Source: an uncultured Clostridia bacterium
GTDB taxonomy: Bacteria > Bacillota > Clostridia > Oscillospirales > Ruminococcaceae
Assembly (NCBI GenBank): GCA_944388825.1
Contig: CALXKG010000159.1
Span: forward strand, 1 to 5,853
Direction of reading: 5' to 3'
DNA: 5,853 nucleotides
The position numbers and the translations under genes are program-made. The notes under the pieces were generated by a model that had not been told where the DNA came from, searched no databases, and saw nothing but the letters and a program-made list of their open reading frames with translations. Below, piece by piece: positions 1 to 4,926 of this stretch; within the stretch, counting starts at the first letter, position 1, and each line of letters opens with the position of its first letter.

Positions 1-632
1 ACCGCCTGGACCAGCTCGGTCATCGGGATGGGCGCGAGCTGGATGTTGAACTTCTCCAGCAGCTCCCCTTCGTTGCACATCGTGCTCCAGAAGTCGAAGG
101 GGCGGGTGGAGATCTGCAAGATGCGCAGGTGCCTAAACTTCCTGACGATGTTGCAGACGGCGAGGAAATCCCTGACCCCCCGCTCAAACTCGGGGTCTTC
201 CAGGCTGCAGTTGGTCATATAGGTAAACGGGACCTTAAACCGGCGCAGCACCTTGCCGGTCGCGAACAGCCCGCACTGGGAGTCGCGCAGCCGGACGCCG
301 TTTTCGTCGGGGCATTCGTCCCGCGGCCCCCAGAGCAGGACCGGCAGGCCCATCTCCCGGGCGAGCCGCGCGACCTCATATTCGGTGCCGAAGTTGCCGT
401 GGGGGAAGAAGAGGCCGTCGACCTTTTCCGCCTTAAACTTCTCGATGATCTTCGGCAGGTCGTGGTCGTCGTAGAGCAGGCCTTCCGCGTTGATGTCGGT
501 GATGTCGACAAAGTCGACGCCCAGCTCCCGCAGCCGGCCGGCCGTCAGGTTGCGGTACTCGACCGCCGCCGGGGCGGAGAAGATGCTGCGGCGGGTGGGG
601 GCAAAGCCCAGTTTGATTTTGGCAGGCGTCAT
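1..632 (-). CDS. L-fucose/L-arabinose isomerase-like protein, N-terminal part (cut by window edge)
   Basis: The frame is open from an ATG at 630-632 to the left edge, giving 210 residues of a protein that in this family usually has roughly 450-500. The visible part resembles the N-terminal region of clostridial proteins annotated as L-fucose isomerase or fucose/arabinose isomerase family: KLGFAPTRRSIFSAP near the start (7-21), GLLYDD (51-56), FFPHGNFGTEYEVARLA (75-91), LLWGPRDE (99-106), RLRDSQCGLFATGKVLRRF (114-132), and RPFDFWSTMCNEGELLEKFN (177-196). Such enzymes interconvert aldoses and ketoses using a divalent metal. The catalytic acidic residues lie in the C-terminal half, outside the window, so activity and substrate cannot be judged. 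The ribosome binding site AGGAAGGG (640-647) sits in the 21 bp gap after the LacI-type regulator, so the two are almost certainly one transcript. The family is fairly secure; the exact sugar is unknown. Confidence 0.8.
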   Translation of the reverse strand, partial: MTPAKIKLGFAPTRRSIFSAPAAVEYRNLTAGRLRELGVDFVDITDINAEGLLYDDHDLPKIIEKFKAEKVDGLFFPHGNFGTEYEVARLAREMGLPVLLWGPRDECPDENGVRLRDSQCGLFATGKVLRRFKVPFTYMTNCSLEDPEFERGVRDFLAVCNIVRKFRHLRILQISTRPFDFWSTMCNEGELLEKFNIQLAPIPMTELVQA

Positions 633-653
633 AATGATACCCTTCCTTTCTGC

Positions 654-1703
654 TTATTCAGCGTCGGCCGGGCAGTCCGGCCCTATATCCAGAACCGGGG
701 GCGTATTCACCTTAACGCTCCCCCGTTCAACGAACGCGGTACAGATTTGGGATTTGGTGACGAACCGGTCGCCGTACCGGATCAGCTCCAGAAGCCGCCG
801 GACGGCCGTCCGCCCCATCTCCTGCTTAAAGACCCGGATGGTGGTGAGCCCCGGGGTGGTGATGCTGCAAAAGGGCAGGTCGTCAAACCCGATGAGCGAA
901 ACGTCGCCGGGGATGGAGATGCCGTTGTCCTGCATCGCCTTCATCGCGCCCAGGGCGATGATGTCGTTGTCGGCAAGGTAGGCGCTCGGCAGGGCTATCC
1001 CTTCCTTTAAAAGCCGGTTCATCCGCTCCCGCGCCCCGTCCATCGACGGCGGCAGCCGGACGGTCCCATCCGGCGGGATCTCCAGCCCGTGGGCCTTCAG
1101 CGCCCGCTCGTACCCTTCAAAGCGGTAGAAAAAGTTTTTGATCGGGATCTCGCTTTGCAGGTACCCGATCTTTTTATGCCCCCGCCGGATCAGGTACTCG
1201 GCGGCGGCGCAGGAGGAGTCGGTGTTGCTGATGAGGACCGAGTTGAACAAGGATTCCTCAAACCAGTTGTCCAGCACGACGACCGGCGCCCGCGCCTCTT
1301 TAAACCGGGCGGCCTCCTGCTCGGACAGTTCGGTCGCCAGCAGCAGGATCCCGCTGCTCGGGTCGGTCAGGATCTGGTTTAGGCGCTCTTCGTAGTCGGG
1401 GGCGCTGCGGTTTAAATTGCAGATCACCGTCTCGAACGCCCCTCTCCGGCTCTCGTCCTCCACCCCTTCGATCAGGGCGGAAAAGAAGGGGGTGTCGGCG
1501 ACGATCCGGCCGGTATCCTTATAGATGACAAACCGGATCGAATGGATCGGCCCGCCCTCCGAAAGGTAGCCGCATTCCCGCGCAGCCGCGAGGATCTTTT
1601 CCTGGGTCTCACGGTTGACGCCTTTTTTGTTGTTCAGGGCGTTGGACACGGTTGCCGGGGAGAAACCGGTCATTTCGCTGATCTGTTTGATACTCGCCTT
1701 CAA
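654..1703 (-). CDS. LacI/GalR-family transcriptional regulator
   Basis: A 349-residue cytoplasmic DNA-binding repressor of typical family length. Residues 4-50 form the LacI helix-turn-helix: IKQISEMTGFSPATVSNALN, then VNRETQEKILAAARECGY. The recognition helix is around SPATVSNALN (15-24). From about residue 55 a periplasmic-binding-protein-like sugar sensor follows, with NTDSSCAAAEYLIRRGHKKIGYL, the FEGYERAL segment, LADNDIIALGAMKAMQDNGISIPGDVSLIGFDD and TTPGLTTIRVFKQEMGRTAVRRLLELI. The usual hinge between the domains is short and lacks the classic NPxARxL sequence. The start is TTG (1701-1703): AAGGAGGG lies 7 nt upstream and no ATG or GTG is available nearby in frame. It precedes the isomerase-like gene by 21 bp, so it probably controls that gene and itself in response to a sugar or sugar phosphate. 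The effector is not predictable from the sequence. Family assignment is very secure. Confidence 0.95.
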   Translation of the reverse strand: MKASIKQISEMTGFSPATVSNALNNKKGVNRETQEKILAAARECGYLSEGGPIHSIRFVIYKDTGRIVADTPFFSALIEGVEDESRRGAFETVICNLNRSAPDYEERLNQILTDPSSGILLLATELSEQEAARFKEARAPVVVLDNWFEESLFNSVLISNTDSSCAAAEYLIRRGHKKIGYLQSEIPIKNFFYRFEGYERALKAHGLEIPPDGTVRLPPSMDGARERMNRLLKEGIALPSAYLADNDIIALGAMKAMQDNGISIPGDVSLIGFDDLPFCSITTPGLTTIRVFKQEMGRTAVRRLLELIRYGDRFVTKSQICTAFVERGSVKVNTPPVLDIGPDCPADAE

Positions 1704-1709
1704 TGCTGA

Positions 1710-1717
1710 CCCTCCTT
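1710..1717 (-). promoter_or_regulatory. Ribosome binding site that fixes the TTG start of the LacI-type regulator
   Basis: Minus-strand AAGGAGGG, with 7 nt between AGGAGG and the TTG codon at 1701-1703. This near-perfect Shine-Dalgarno sequence is the reason for accepting TTG as the start. Confidence 0.8.
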
Positions 1718-1723
1718 ACCCCT

Positions 1724-1752
1724 ATTATAGACGGTTCCGCTTCCCGTTTCAA
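1724..1752 (-). promoter_or_regulatory. Promoter P1 of the regulator-isomerase unit
   Basis: On the minus strand, TTGAAA (1747-1752) and a perfect TATAAT (1724-1729) are separated by exactly 17 bp, an excellent vegetative sigma-factor promoter. The stretch just upstream (1757-1783) is almost pure A/T, with AAAATTTT and TTTATATAA runs, and could act as an UP element. The predicted start, 6-7 nt after the -10, falls at about 1717, on the first bases of the ribosome binding site, so the leader would be only about 14 nt. No convincing CG-centred LacI-type operator overlaps it; a weak one may lie near 1783-1796. Confidence 0.75.
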
Positions 1753-1955
1753 GGGGTTATATAAATTTTTATGTAAAATTTTATAAGCGTTTTTTATCCA
1801 TTTTTGCAGCAGTTTTGCAAATACCCGGTAAAAACCGGATCATCTGCCGGAAACAGCCCGGCATACAGCCCAAAGCAGCCGGGCAGCCGCGGGAAAACAG
1901 CCTTCCTTGCACGCTGCCCGCCGTTTGGCGGCATAAATCTTTTTCGCGTGATTTT
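1753..1955 (-). ncRNA. Candidate structured leader or small RNA transcribed from P2
   Basis: No gene is supported here; short ORFs lack ribosome binding sites. Read on the minus strand from about 1955, the RNA would begin with a two-tier hairpin. CACGC (1946-1950) pairs with GCGUG (1910-1914), enclosing UGCCGCC (1927-1933) with GGCGGGCA (1915-1922) around an AAAC loop. Next, GCCCGGC (1878-1884) can pair with GCCGGGC (1856-1862). The latter segment could alternatively pair through GCCGG (1858-1862) with CCGGC (1846-1850), a mutually exclusive choice. CCGGU-UUUU-ACCGG (1826-1839) follows. The word GGCTG occurs five times on this strand between 1854 and 1902. I see no terminator before the regulator gene, so it is as likely a long leader as an independent RNA. 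It matches no RNA family I can recognise. Confidence 0.35.
1757..1783. repeat. A/T-rich imperfect inverted repeat upstream of P1
   Basis: TTATATAAATTTT is followed after TATGT by AAAATTTTATAA, an inverted repeat with one extra base in one arm. The 11-mer TTATATAAATT at 1757-1767 recurs at 1954-1964, just after the -10 of P2. It may be a regulator site or simply the A/T-rich UP region of P1. Confidence 0.4.
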
Positions 1956-1961
1956 ATATAA

Positions 1962-2010
1962 ATTATAACACCGGCCAGGCCGGATGTAAAGAAAAAAATA
2001 CAAAATTTCC
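1962..2010 (-). promoter_or_regulatory. Promoter P2 with UP-like element and a perfect palindrome in its spacer
   Basis: On the minus strand, TTTACA (1985-1990), a 17 bp spacer and TATAAT (1962-1967) differ from the consensus at one base in total. Directly upstream lies GGAAATTTTGTATTTTTTTC (1991-2010), resembling an UP element. The spacer contains the perfect palindrome CCGGCC-T-GGCCGG (1971-1983), where a bound repressor would block the polymerase. It lies downstream of the pcp terminator and points at the LacI-type gene about 250 bp away. Its odd-length, GC-only form is not the usual CG-centred LacI operator, so any regulator is unidentified. Confidence 0.65.
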
Positions 2011-2033
2011 GTCTTTCTCCGCGCAAAATGATT

Positions 2034-2070
2034 CATCCTGCCGCAGGGCGGCAAAAAAACATCCTGCCGC
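2034..2070. repeat. 11-bp direct repeat at the pcp terminator
   Basis: CATCCTGCCGC occurs at 2034-2044 and again at 2060-2070. The second copy is one arm of the terminator stem, so the first is a spare copy of that arm just beyond the T-run. The minus strand there can also form GCCGC-CCT-GCGGC. Confidence 0.55.
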
Positions 2071-2090
2071 TTCGCGGGAAACGGCAGGAT
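2053..2090 (-). terminator. Intrinsic terminator of pcp
   Basis: On the minus strand a 9 bp stem, ATCCTGCCG (2082-2090) with CGGCAGGAT (2061-2069), is capped by an inner 3 bp stem and 4 nt loop. Seven T follow (2053-2059) after one intervening base. It starts about 15 bp past the pcp stop codon, so it ends that transcript before P2. Confidence 0.9.
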
Positions 2091-2105
2091 ATCTGCGCAG
2101 ACGGT

Positions 2106-2705
2106 TTACCGGGTCAGGACTTCCAGCGCAGCGGCCAGCCCCCGGACGATCTCATCCAGCTCCATGGTGAACCATTCCGGATGCCCCGCCCGCTGCTGCG
2201 GGATACAGGGGACATGGATAAACCCGCCCCGCACGCCGGGCATACCGGTGTGGCAGGCGTGCAGGATATGGTACATCAGATGGTTGCAGACATAGGTCCC
2301 GGCGGTATTGGAGACCTTCCCCGGCAGCCCGGCTGCCTGGATGGCCGCCGCCATCTCCTTCACCGGCAGCAGCGAAAAGTACCCGTCCGGGCCCCCGCTT
2401 ATGACCGGCCCGCCGGAAGGCTGCGCCCCCGCGTTGTCCGGGATCGACGCCTCCTGATAGTTGATCGCGATCCGCTCCGGCGTGATCGCATTCCGCCCGG
2501 CGGCCTGCCCGACCGCGACGATCCAGTCCGCCTCTGTCCGCCGCGCCTCCGCCAGCGCCAGTTCGGGCGCTCTGCCGAAGACGGTCGGCAGCTGCATCCG
2601 GACGACCTCCGCCCCGCCGATCTCCGGCAGGCGGCTGACCGCCTCCCAGGCGGGGTTTACCGCTTCCCCGCCGAACGGGTCAAACCCAGTGACCAGAATT
2701 TTCAA
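2106..2705 (-). CDS. pcp: Pyroglutamyl-peptidase I (peptidase family C15)
   Basis: A cytoplasmic cysteine peptidase that removes N-terminal pyroglutamate (5-oxoproline) from peptides. At 199 residues it is slightly shorter than the usual 200-220. Family landmarks are in order: MKILVTGFDPFGGEAVNPAW (1-20), TPERIAINY (75-83) with the catalytic Glu at 77, SNTAGTYVCNHLMY (132-145) with the nucleophile Cys at 140, and GFIHVPCIPQQ (161-171) with the catalytic His at 164. The Glu-Cys-His triad is therefore intact. The start is TTG (2703-2705): AAGGAGG lies 8 nt upstream and the family's usual N-terminus begins exactly there. It is transcribed alone, from an extended -10 promoter at 2736-2764 to the terminator at 2053-2090, divergently from the PHP-family gene. 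A role in peptide nutrition or turnover is likely. Identification is very secure. Confidence 0.96.
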   Translation of the reverse strand: MKILVTGFDPFGGEAVNPAWEAVSRLPEIGGAEVVRMQLPTVFGRAPELALAEARRTEADWIVAVGQAAGRNAITPERIAINYQEASIPDNAGAQPSGGPVISGGPDGYFSLLPVKEMAAAIQAAGLPGKVSNTAGTYVCNHLMYHILHACHTGMPGVRGGFIHVPCIPQQRAGHPEWFTMELDEIVRGLAAALEVLTR

Positions 2706-2713
2706 ACCTGTCT

Positions 2714-2720
2714 CCTCCTT
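2714..2720 (-). promoter_or_regulatory. Ribosome binding site that fixes the TTG start of pcp
   Basis: Minus-strand AAGGAGG with 8 nt between AGGAGG and TTG (2703-2705). No in-frame ATG lies near, and the family N-terminus MKILVTGF starts at this codon. Confidence 0.8.
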
Positions 2721-2735
2721 TTTGGGGTTTCCTTC

Positions 2736-2764
2736 ATTTTAGCATATTCCGCCCGCCTCCGCAA
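2736..2764 (-). promoter_or_regulatory. Probable pcp promoter (extended -10)
   Basis: Minus-strand TAAAAT (2736-2741) is preceded by TGC (2742-2744), an extended -10. TTGCGG (2759-2764) sits 17 bp upstream as a partial -35. The predicted start is about 25 nt before the TTG codon, leaving room for the ribosome binding site. Confidence 0.55.
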
Positions 2765-2836
2765 CGGCGCGTCCCGCCGCCAATTTGTAAACAACCGGTA
2801 AAATTTTCCGCCTTCTGCCCCGCCTCGCCGAAGATA

Positions 2837-2845
2837 TGGTATACT
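2837..2845 (+). promoter_or_regulatory. Probable promoter of the PHP-family gene (extended -10)
   Basis: TGG followed by TATACT (2840-2845) is an extended -10 element. No good -35 is found 16-18 bp upstream, as often tolerated with extended -10 promoters. Transcription would begin near 2852, leaving a leader of about 95 nt. That leader holds two small GC-rich hairpins, CGGGC-TTTCC-GCCCG (2882-2896) and GCCGG-CTT-CCGGC (2896-2908), which share one base and so compete slightly. The ribosome binding site AAAGG (2934-2938) lies 9 nt before the ATG. Confidence 0.5.
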
Positions 2846-2947
2846 ATCAGGTACAGAGGAAGGAAACCTGACCCGCGGTGCCGGGCTTTCCGCCCGCCGG
2901 CTTCCGGCAGGCCCAAAACAGAACGAAAAACAGAAAGGCTGATCGAA

Positions 2948-3715
2948 ATGTATCAGGTCAAAGTCGACCCCCACACCCACACCATCTACTCCGGCCACGC
3001 TTTTTCCACGGTCGGCGAAAACGCCGCGGAGGCCGCCGCCCAGGGGCTTGCCGGCATCGGGATGACCGACCACTTCGGGATCATGACCCCCCGCCGCCCG
3101 GACGGCCGGCTGGATTTCGGGCCGCTTCTGAATTTCGAGGGCCTGCCCCCCTTCATCCGGGGGGTCCGGGTGCTGCAGGGGGTCGAGATCGACATCATGG
3201 ACTTTGACGGCCGGCTGGCCTTCTGGGACGAGAAGGCCCCCTTCGGCCGGAGCGATCTGTCGGTCGGCGAAATGCTGCTGCAAAGCCGGGAGATCGTCAT
3301 CGCGTCCCTCCACTTCTTCCCCGGCTGCAAAGACGGGACGGAGGCGCAGAACACCGGGATGTATATCGGCGCGATCGAAAACCCCTATGTCGACATCATC
3401 GGGCACCCCTGCCGCCCCGGGGTGAAGTTCGACTGCCGGGAAGTCGCCCGCGCCGCCCGGGACAATGGGAAGTTCCTGGAGATCAACGAGCATACCTTCG
3501 ATACACCCCAGGCCGCCCCGCGCTGCCGGAAACTCGCGGAAATCTGCGCCGAGGAAAACTGCCCGGTCGTCGTCTCCAGCGACGCCCACAGCGCCTGGAT
3601 GGTCGGGCGGTTTGACCAGGCTTTCCGGATGCTGGACGAGATCGGTTTCCCGCAGCGGCTGATCGCCAATGAAACGCTGGAAAAGATGGCCGGCCTCCGC
3701 GGCAAAAAGTGGTAA
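2948..3715 (+). CDS. PHP-family metal-dependent phosphatase (YcdX-like)
   Basis: A 255-residue cytoplasmic protein of the PHP (polymerase and histidinol phosphatase) superfamily, close in plan and length to E. coli YcdX, whose active site holds three metal ions. The nine expected ligands all appear: His9 and His11 in DPHTHT, His17 in YSGHAFST, His42 in GMTDHFG, Glu80 in LQGVEID, His122 in IASLHFFPG, His153 in DIIGHPCRP, and Asp212 with His214 in SSDAHSAW. The site therefore looks complete, and hydrolysis of a phosphate monoester is the likely chemistry. The natural substrate of YcdX-type proteins is poorly defined, and nothing nearby suggests one here. The ATG follows AAAGG by 9 nt. It is a single-gene unit with its own promoter and terminator, divergent from pcp. 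The superfamily is certain; the YcdX-like assignment is likely. Confidence 0.92.
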   Translation: MYQVKVDPHTHTIYSGHAFSTVGENAAEAAAQGLAGIGMTDHFGIMTPRRPDGRLDFGPLLNFEGLPPFIRGVRVLQGVEIDIMDFDGRLAFWDEKAPFGRSDLSVGEMLLQSREIVIASLHFFPGCKDGTEAQNTGMYIGAIENPYVDIIGHPCRPGVKFDCREVARAARDNGKFLEINEHTFDTPQAAPRCRKLAEICAEENCPVVVSSDAHSAWMVGRFDQAFRMLDEIGFPQRLIANETLEKMAGLRGKKW

Positions 3716-3727
3716 ACCCATTTCTTT

Positions 3728-3770
3728 AACTGTGCGTTTGTCATCTGAACAGGCGCACAGTTTCCTTTTA
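3728..3770 (+). terminator. Intrinsic terminator of the PHP-family gene
   Basis: A 9 bp perfect stem, AACTGTGCG (3728-3736) with CGCACAGTT (3754-3762), encloses a 17 nt loop and is followed by TCCTTTTAT. It lies 13 bp after the stop codon. The long loop and the interrupted T-tract make it weaker than the other terminators here. Confidence 0.7.
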
Positions 3771-3800
3771 TATGTGTGGGATTTACCCCGACGTTTGACG

Positions 3801-3847
3801 CCGGCAGGCGGTATTTTCCAGTATGGAATACCGCGTTCCGCTGCCGG
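3801..3847. repeat. Long imperfect hairpin in the convergent intergenic region
   Basis: CCGGCAG (3801-3807) pairs with CTGCCGG (3841-3847). Directly inside, GCGGTATTTTCCA (3808-3820) pairs with TGGAATACCGC (3824-3834) around a GTA loop, with a 2-base bulge on the left and GTTCCG unpaired on the right. About 18 base pairs form in all. It has no T-tail and is too far from the PHP-family gene to be its terminator. Confidence 0.6.
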
Positions 3848-3856
3848 GATGTAAAA

Positions 3857-3877
3857 CGGCGGAGATCCCCGCCGCCG
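3857..3877. repeat. GC-rich inverted repeat
   Basis: CGGCGG (3857-3862) and CCGCCG (3872-3877) flank 9 bases. It is the second of a row of stem-loops in this gene-free stretch. No T-run follows on either strand. Confidence 0.45.
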
Positions 3878-3882
3878 GTGAA

Positions 3883-3972
3883 AACTGTATGCGTTTACAC
3901 AATGCCTTATCGGATATATGGGAAATCCGGGCGATTTCCCGCATATGGAATGTATCTGCTTACAGGTTCCGG
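3883..3972. repeat. About 90-bp imperfect stem-loop
   Basis: The core is GGGAAATC (3920-3927) and GATTTCCC (3933-3940) around a 5-base loop. It extends outward through ATAT/ATAT after a 2-base bulge, and less regularly to an outer AAC-TGTA paired with TACAGGTT near 3961-3968. It looks like a long hairpin with internal loops, as in a structured RNA or a degenerate palindromic element. I recognise no named family. Confidence 0.4.
3886..3899. promoter_or_regulatory. CG-centred operator-like sequence (cre/LacI type)
   Basis: TGTATGCGTTTACA has inverted TGTA/TACA ends around a central CG. It differs at one position from the catabolite-responsive element consensus TGWAANCGNTNWCA on either strand. 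It lies in a gene-free stretch between converging genes with no evident promoter beside it, so the match may be chance. Confidence 0.25.
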
Positions 3973-4006
3973 GATAAACCAAAGACGGCGTTTTCCAAAT
4001 GAAAAT

Positions 4007-4031
4007 CCGAATATTTACAAAAAGCATTCGG
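4007..4031. repeat. Short inverted repeat CCGAAT/ATTCGG
   Basis: CCGAAT (4007-4012) and ATTCGG (4026-4031) flank 13 A-rich bases. It belongs to the same palindrome-dense intergenic stretch; no function is apparent. Confidence 0.35.
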
Positions 4032-4075
4032 ACATATTCCGTTCACAGATAAACCTGAAGAAAAACCGTCCCATT

Positions 4076-4115
4076 CCGGGTCAAAACCCGCCGTTTTGGC
4101 GCCCAAAACGCCCGG
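4076..4115. repeat. Nested inverted repeats next to the LUD-gene terminator
   Basis: CGTTTTGG (4092-4099) and CCAAAACG (4103-4110) flank CGC, and the outer CCGGG (4076-4080) and CCCGG (4111-4115) enclose them. A competing small hairpin, CGGGT-CAAA-ACCCG, occupies 4077-4090. It follows the terminator at 4122-4155 in the direction of minus-strand transcription and could be a back-up structure, though it has no T-tail. Confidence 0.5.
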
Positions 4116-4121
4116 AAAAGG

Positions 4122-4155
4122 AAAAAACGGCGGCAGGTCCAAACCCCTGCCGCCG
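4122..4155 (-). terminator. Strong intrinsic terminator of the LUD-domain gene
   Basis: On the minus strand a perfect 10 bp GC-rich stem, CGGCGGCAGG (4146-4155) with CCTGCCGCCG (4128-4137), encloses an 8 nt loop. Six T (4122-4127) follow immediately. It begins 27 bp beyond the stop codon. Confidence 0.93.
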
Positions 4156-4182
4156 CGCATTTCCCCGCGTTTAGATGGTTTT

Positions 4183-4845
4183 TCAGTACCCGAGCCGCTC
4201 CCGCACCAGCAGCACGACCACCCGTCCGGGGATGTTGTTCCGCCGGATGAGGATATGATCATTGCAGATGGAACTGCCGCCACATCCTTCCATAATCCCC
4301 CTGTCGTCGGCGACACATACCCCTTTGGATGCACAATAAGTCGTGCAATTCAGGCGCATTGTATTGGCGGGGCAGGCTGTCCGCTTGACCCGTTCGACCG
4401 CTGCCGCAAAATCCGGCACCAGCTTGTTCTCACCGATAATGTAGATTACTTTTCTGGGGCCATACAGTGAGGCGGCTGTCCGATTGCCGTTCCCATCGAC
4501 GTTATAGATCATGCCGCTCTCCAGAAGGGCATTGGCCGACAGCATATAAACGTCAGAAAGAAGCGCCTGCCGCATACATTCCTGTCGCTCTTCCGGGGTA
4601 ATGCCGGGTTTATCCCGATCAATATACCGGTATTCCCCTGAGCGGAACAGGTCGACGACCCCGCATTCCGCCAGCGTCACCGAGCCGCCGTGGGCGACCG
4701 CCGCCCCCGCCGGGATATTCTCTTTCAGCCACGGGACGACTTCTTCTTTCTGCTTCAGGATATGGGTCTCAAACCCGTTTTTTTGCAGGTTTTCCGCCGT
4801 ACGCTTCAGCCGGAGCATGACGACCCGTTCAAGATTTCCATCCAT
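4183..4845 (-). CDS. LUD-domain (lactate-utilisation type) protein
   Basis: A 220-residue cytoplasmic protein of the LUD family (formerly DUF162), which includes LutB/LutC of lactate oxidation and many stand-alone clostridial proteins of about this length. Typical segments are AVAHGGSVTLAECGVVDLF (49-67), LSANALLESGMIYNVDGNGNR (102-122) and SLYGPRKVIYIIGENKLV (126-143). The C-terminal part is Cys-rich, at 158, 167, 171, 177, 188 and 194, and ends in the common RERLGY-type tail. Related proteins often have a Cys cluster here, suggesting metal or Fe-S binding, but this spacing is looser than the pattern I recall. Role and substrate are unknown; no other lut gene is present, so calling it lactate oxidation would overreach. 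I chose ATG (4843-4845), because AAGGTG lies 9 nt upstream, over an in-frame GTG at 4855-4857 whose spacing is too short. It lies 104 bp after the acetyltransferase gene. Confidence 0.88.
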   Translation of the reverse strand: MDGNLERVVMLRLKRTAENLQKNGFETHILKQKEEVVPWLKENIPAGAAVAHGGSVTLAECGVVDLFRSGEYRYIDRDKPGITPEERQECMRQALLSDVYMLSANALLESGMIYNVDGNGNRTAASLYGPRKVIYIIGENKLVPDFAAAVERVKRTACPANTMRLNCTTYCASKGVCVADDRGIMEGCGGSSICNDHILIRRNNIPGRVVVLLVRERLGY

Positions 4846-4854
4846 TTGCTGTAA

Positions 4855-4860
4855 CACCTT
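4855..4860 (-). promoter_or_regulatory. Ribosome binding site deciding the LUD-gene start
   Basis: Minus-strand AAGGTG lies 9 nt before the ATG at 4843-4845. The alternative GTG (4855-4857) lies within this element and would have AGGA only about 3 nt away, so the shorter protein is preferred by 4 residues. Confidence 0.6.
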
Positions 4861-4926
4861 TCCTTTCTAGCGCTTTTTTATCCTATCGCACGGGATATTC
4901 TCCCGCAATCAAACCTTTTCACCATT

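Noticed and set aside
129..1010. A 293-codon plus-strand open frame
   Set aside because: It overlaps the antisense of both the isomerase-like and LacI-type genes, has no ribosome binding site, and its translation is low-complexity.
1753..1955. 6S RNA, SRP RNA or a T-box or other riboswitch
   Set aside because: I looked for closing stems with a central bubble, the SRP GGAAG-type loop and the T-box GGUGG element, and found none convincingly. It is left as an unclassified candidate.
1794..2054. Two overlapping small minus-strand frames upstream of the LacI-type gene
   Set aside because: Their starts lie upstream of P2 or lack a ribosome binding site. The region is better explained as promoter and structured leader.
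2702..4027. A 441-codon minus-strand open frame
   Set aside because: It is antisense to the PHP-family gene, which has all nine metal ligands, and it runs through a terminator. The open frame is a by-product of high GC.
3771..4120. CRISPR array or tRNA gene
   Set aside because: The repeated words are short, diverged and unevenly spaced, and no cloverleaf or conserved T-loop sequence is present.
3776..4174. A 132-codon plus-strand open frame in the intergenic stretch
   Set aside because: There is no ribosome binding site, it crosses the opposite-strand terminator, and its translation resembles no protein family.
4891..4905. CGGGA-TATTC-TCCCG as a terminator between acetyltransferase and LUD genes
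   Set aside because: No T-run follows on either strand, and the stem is only 5 bp.
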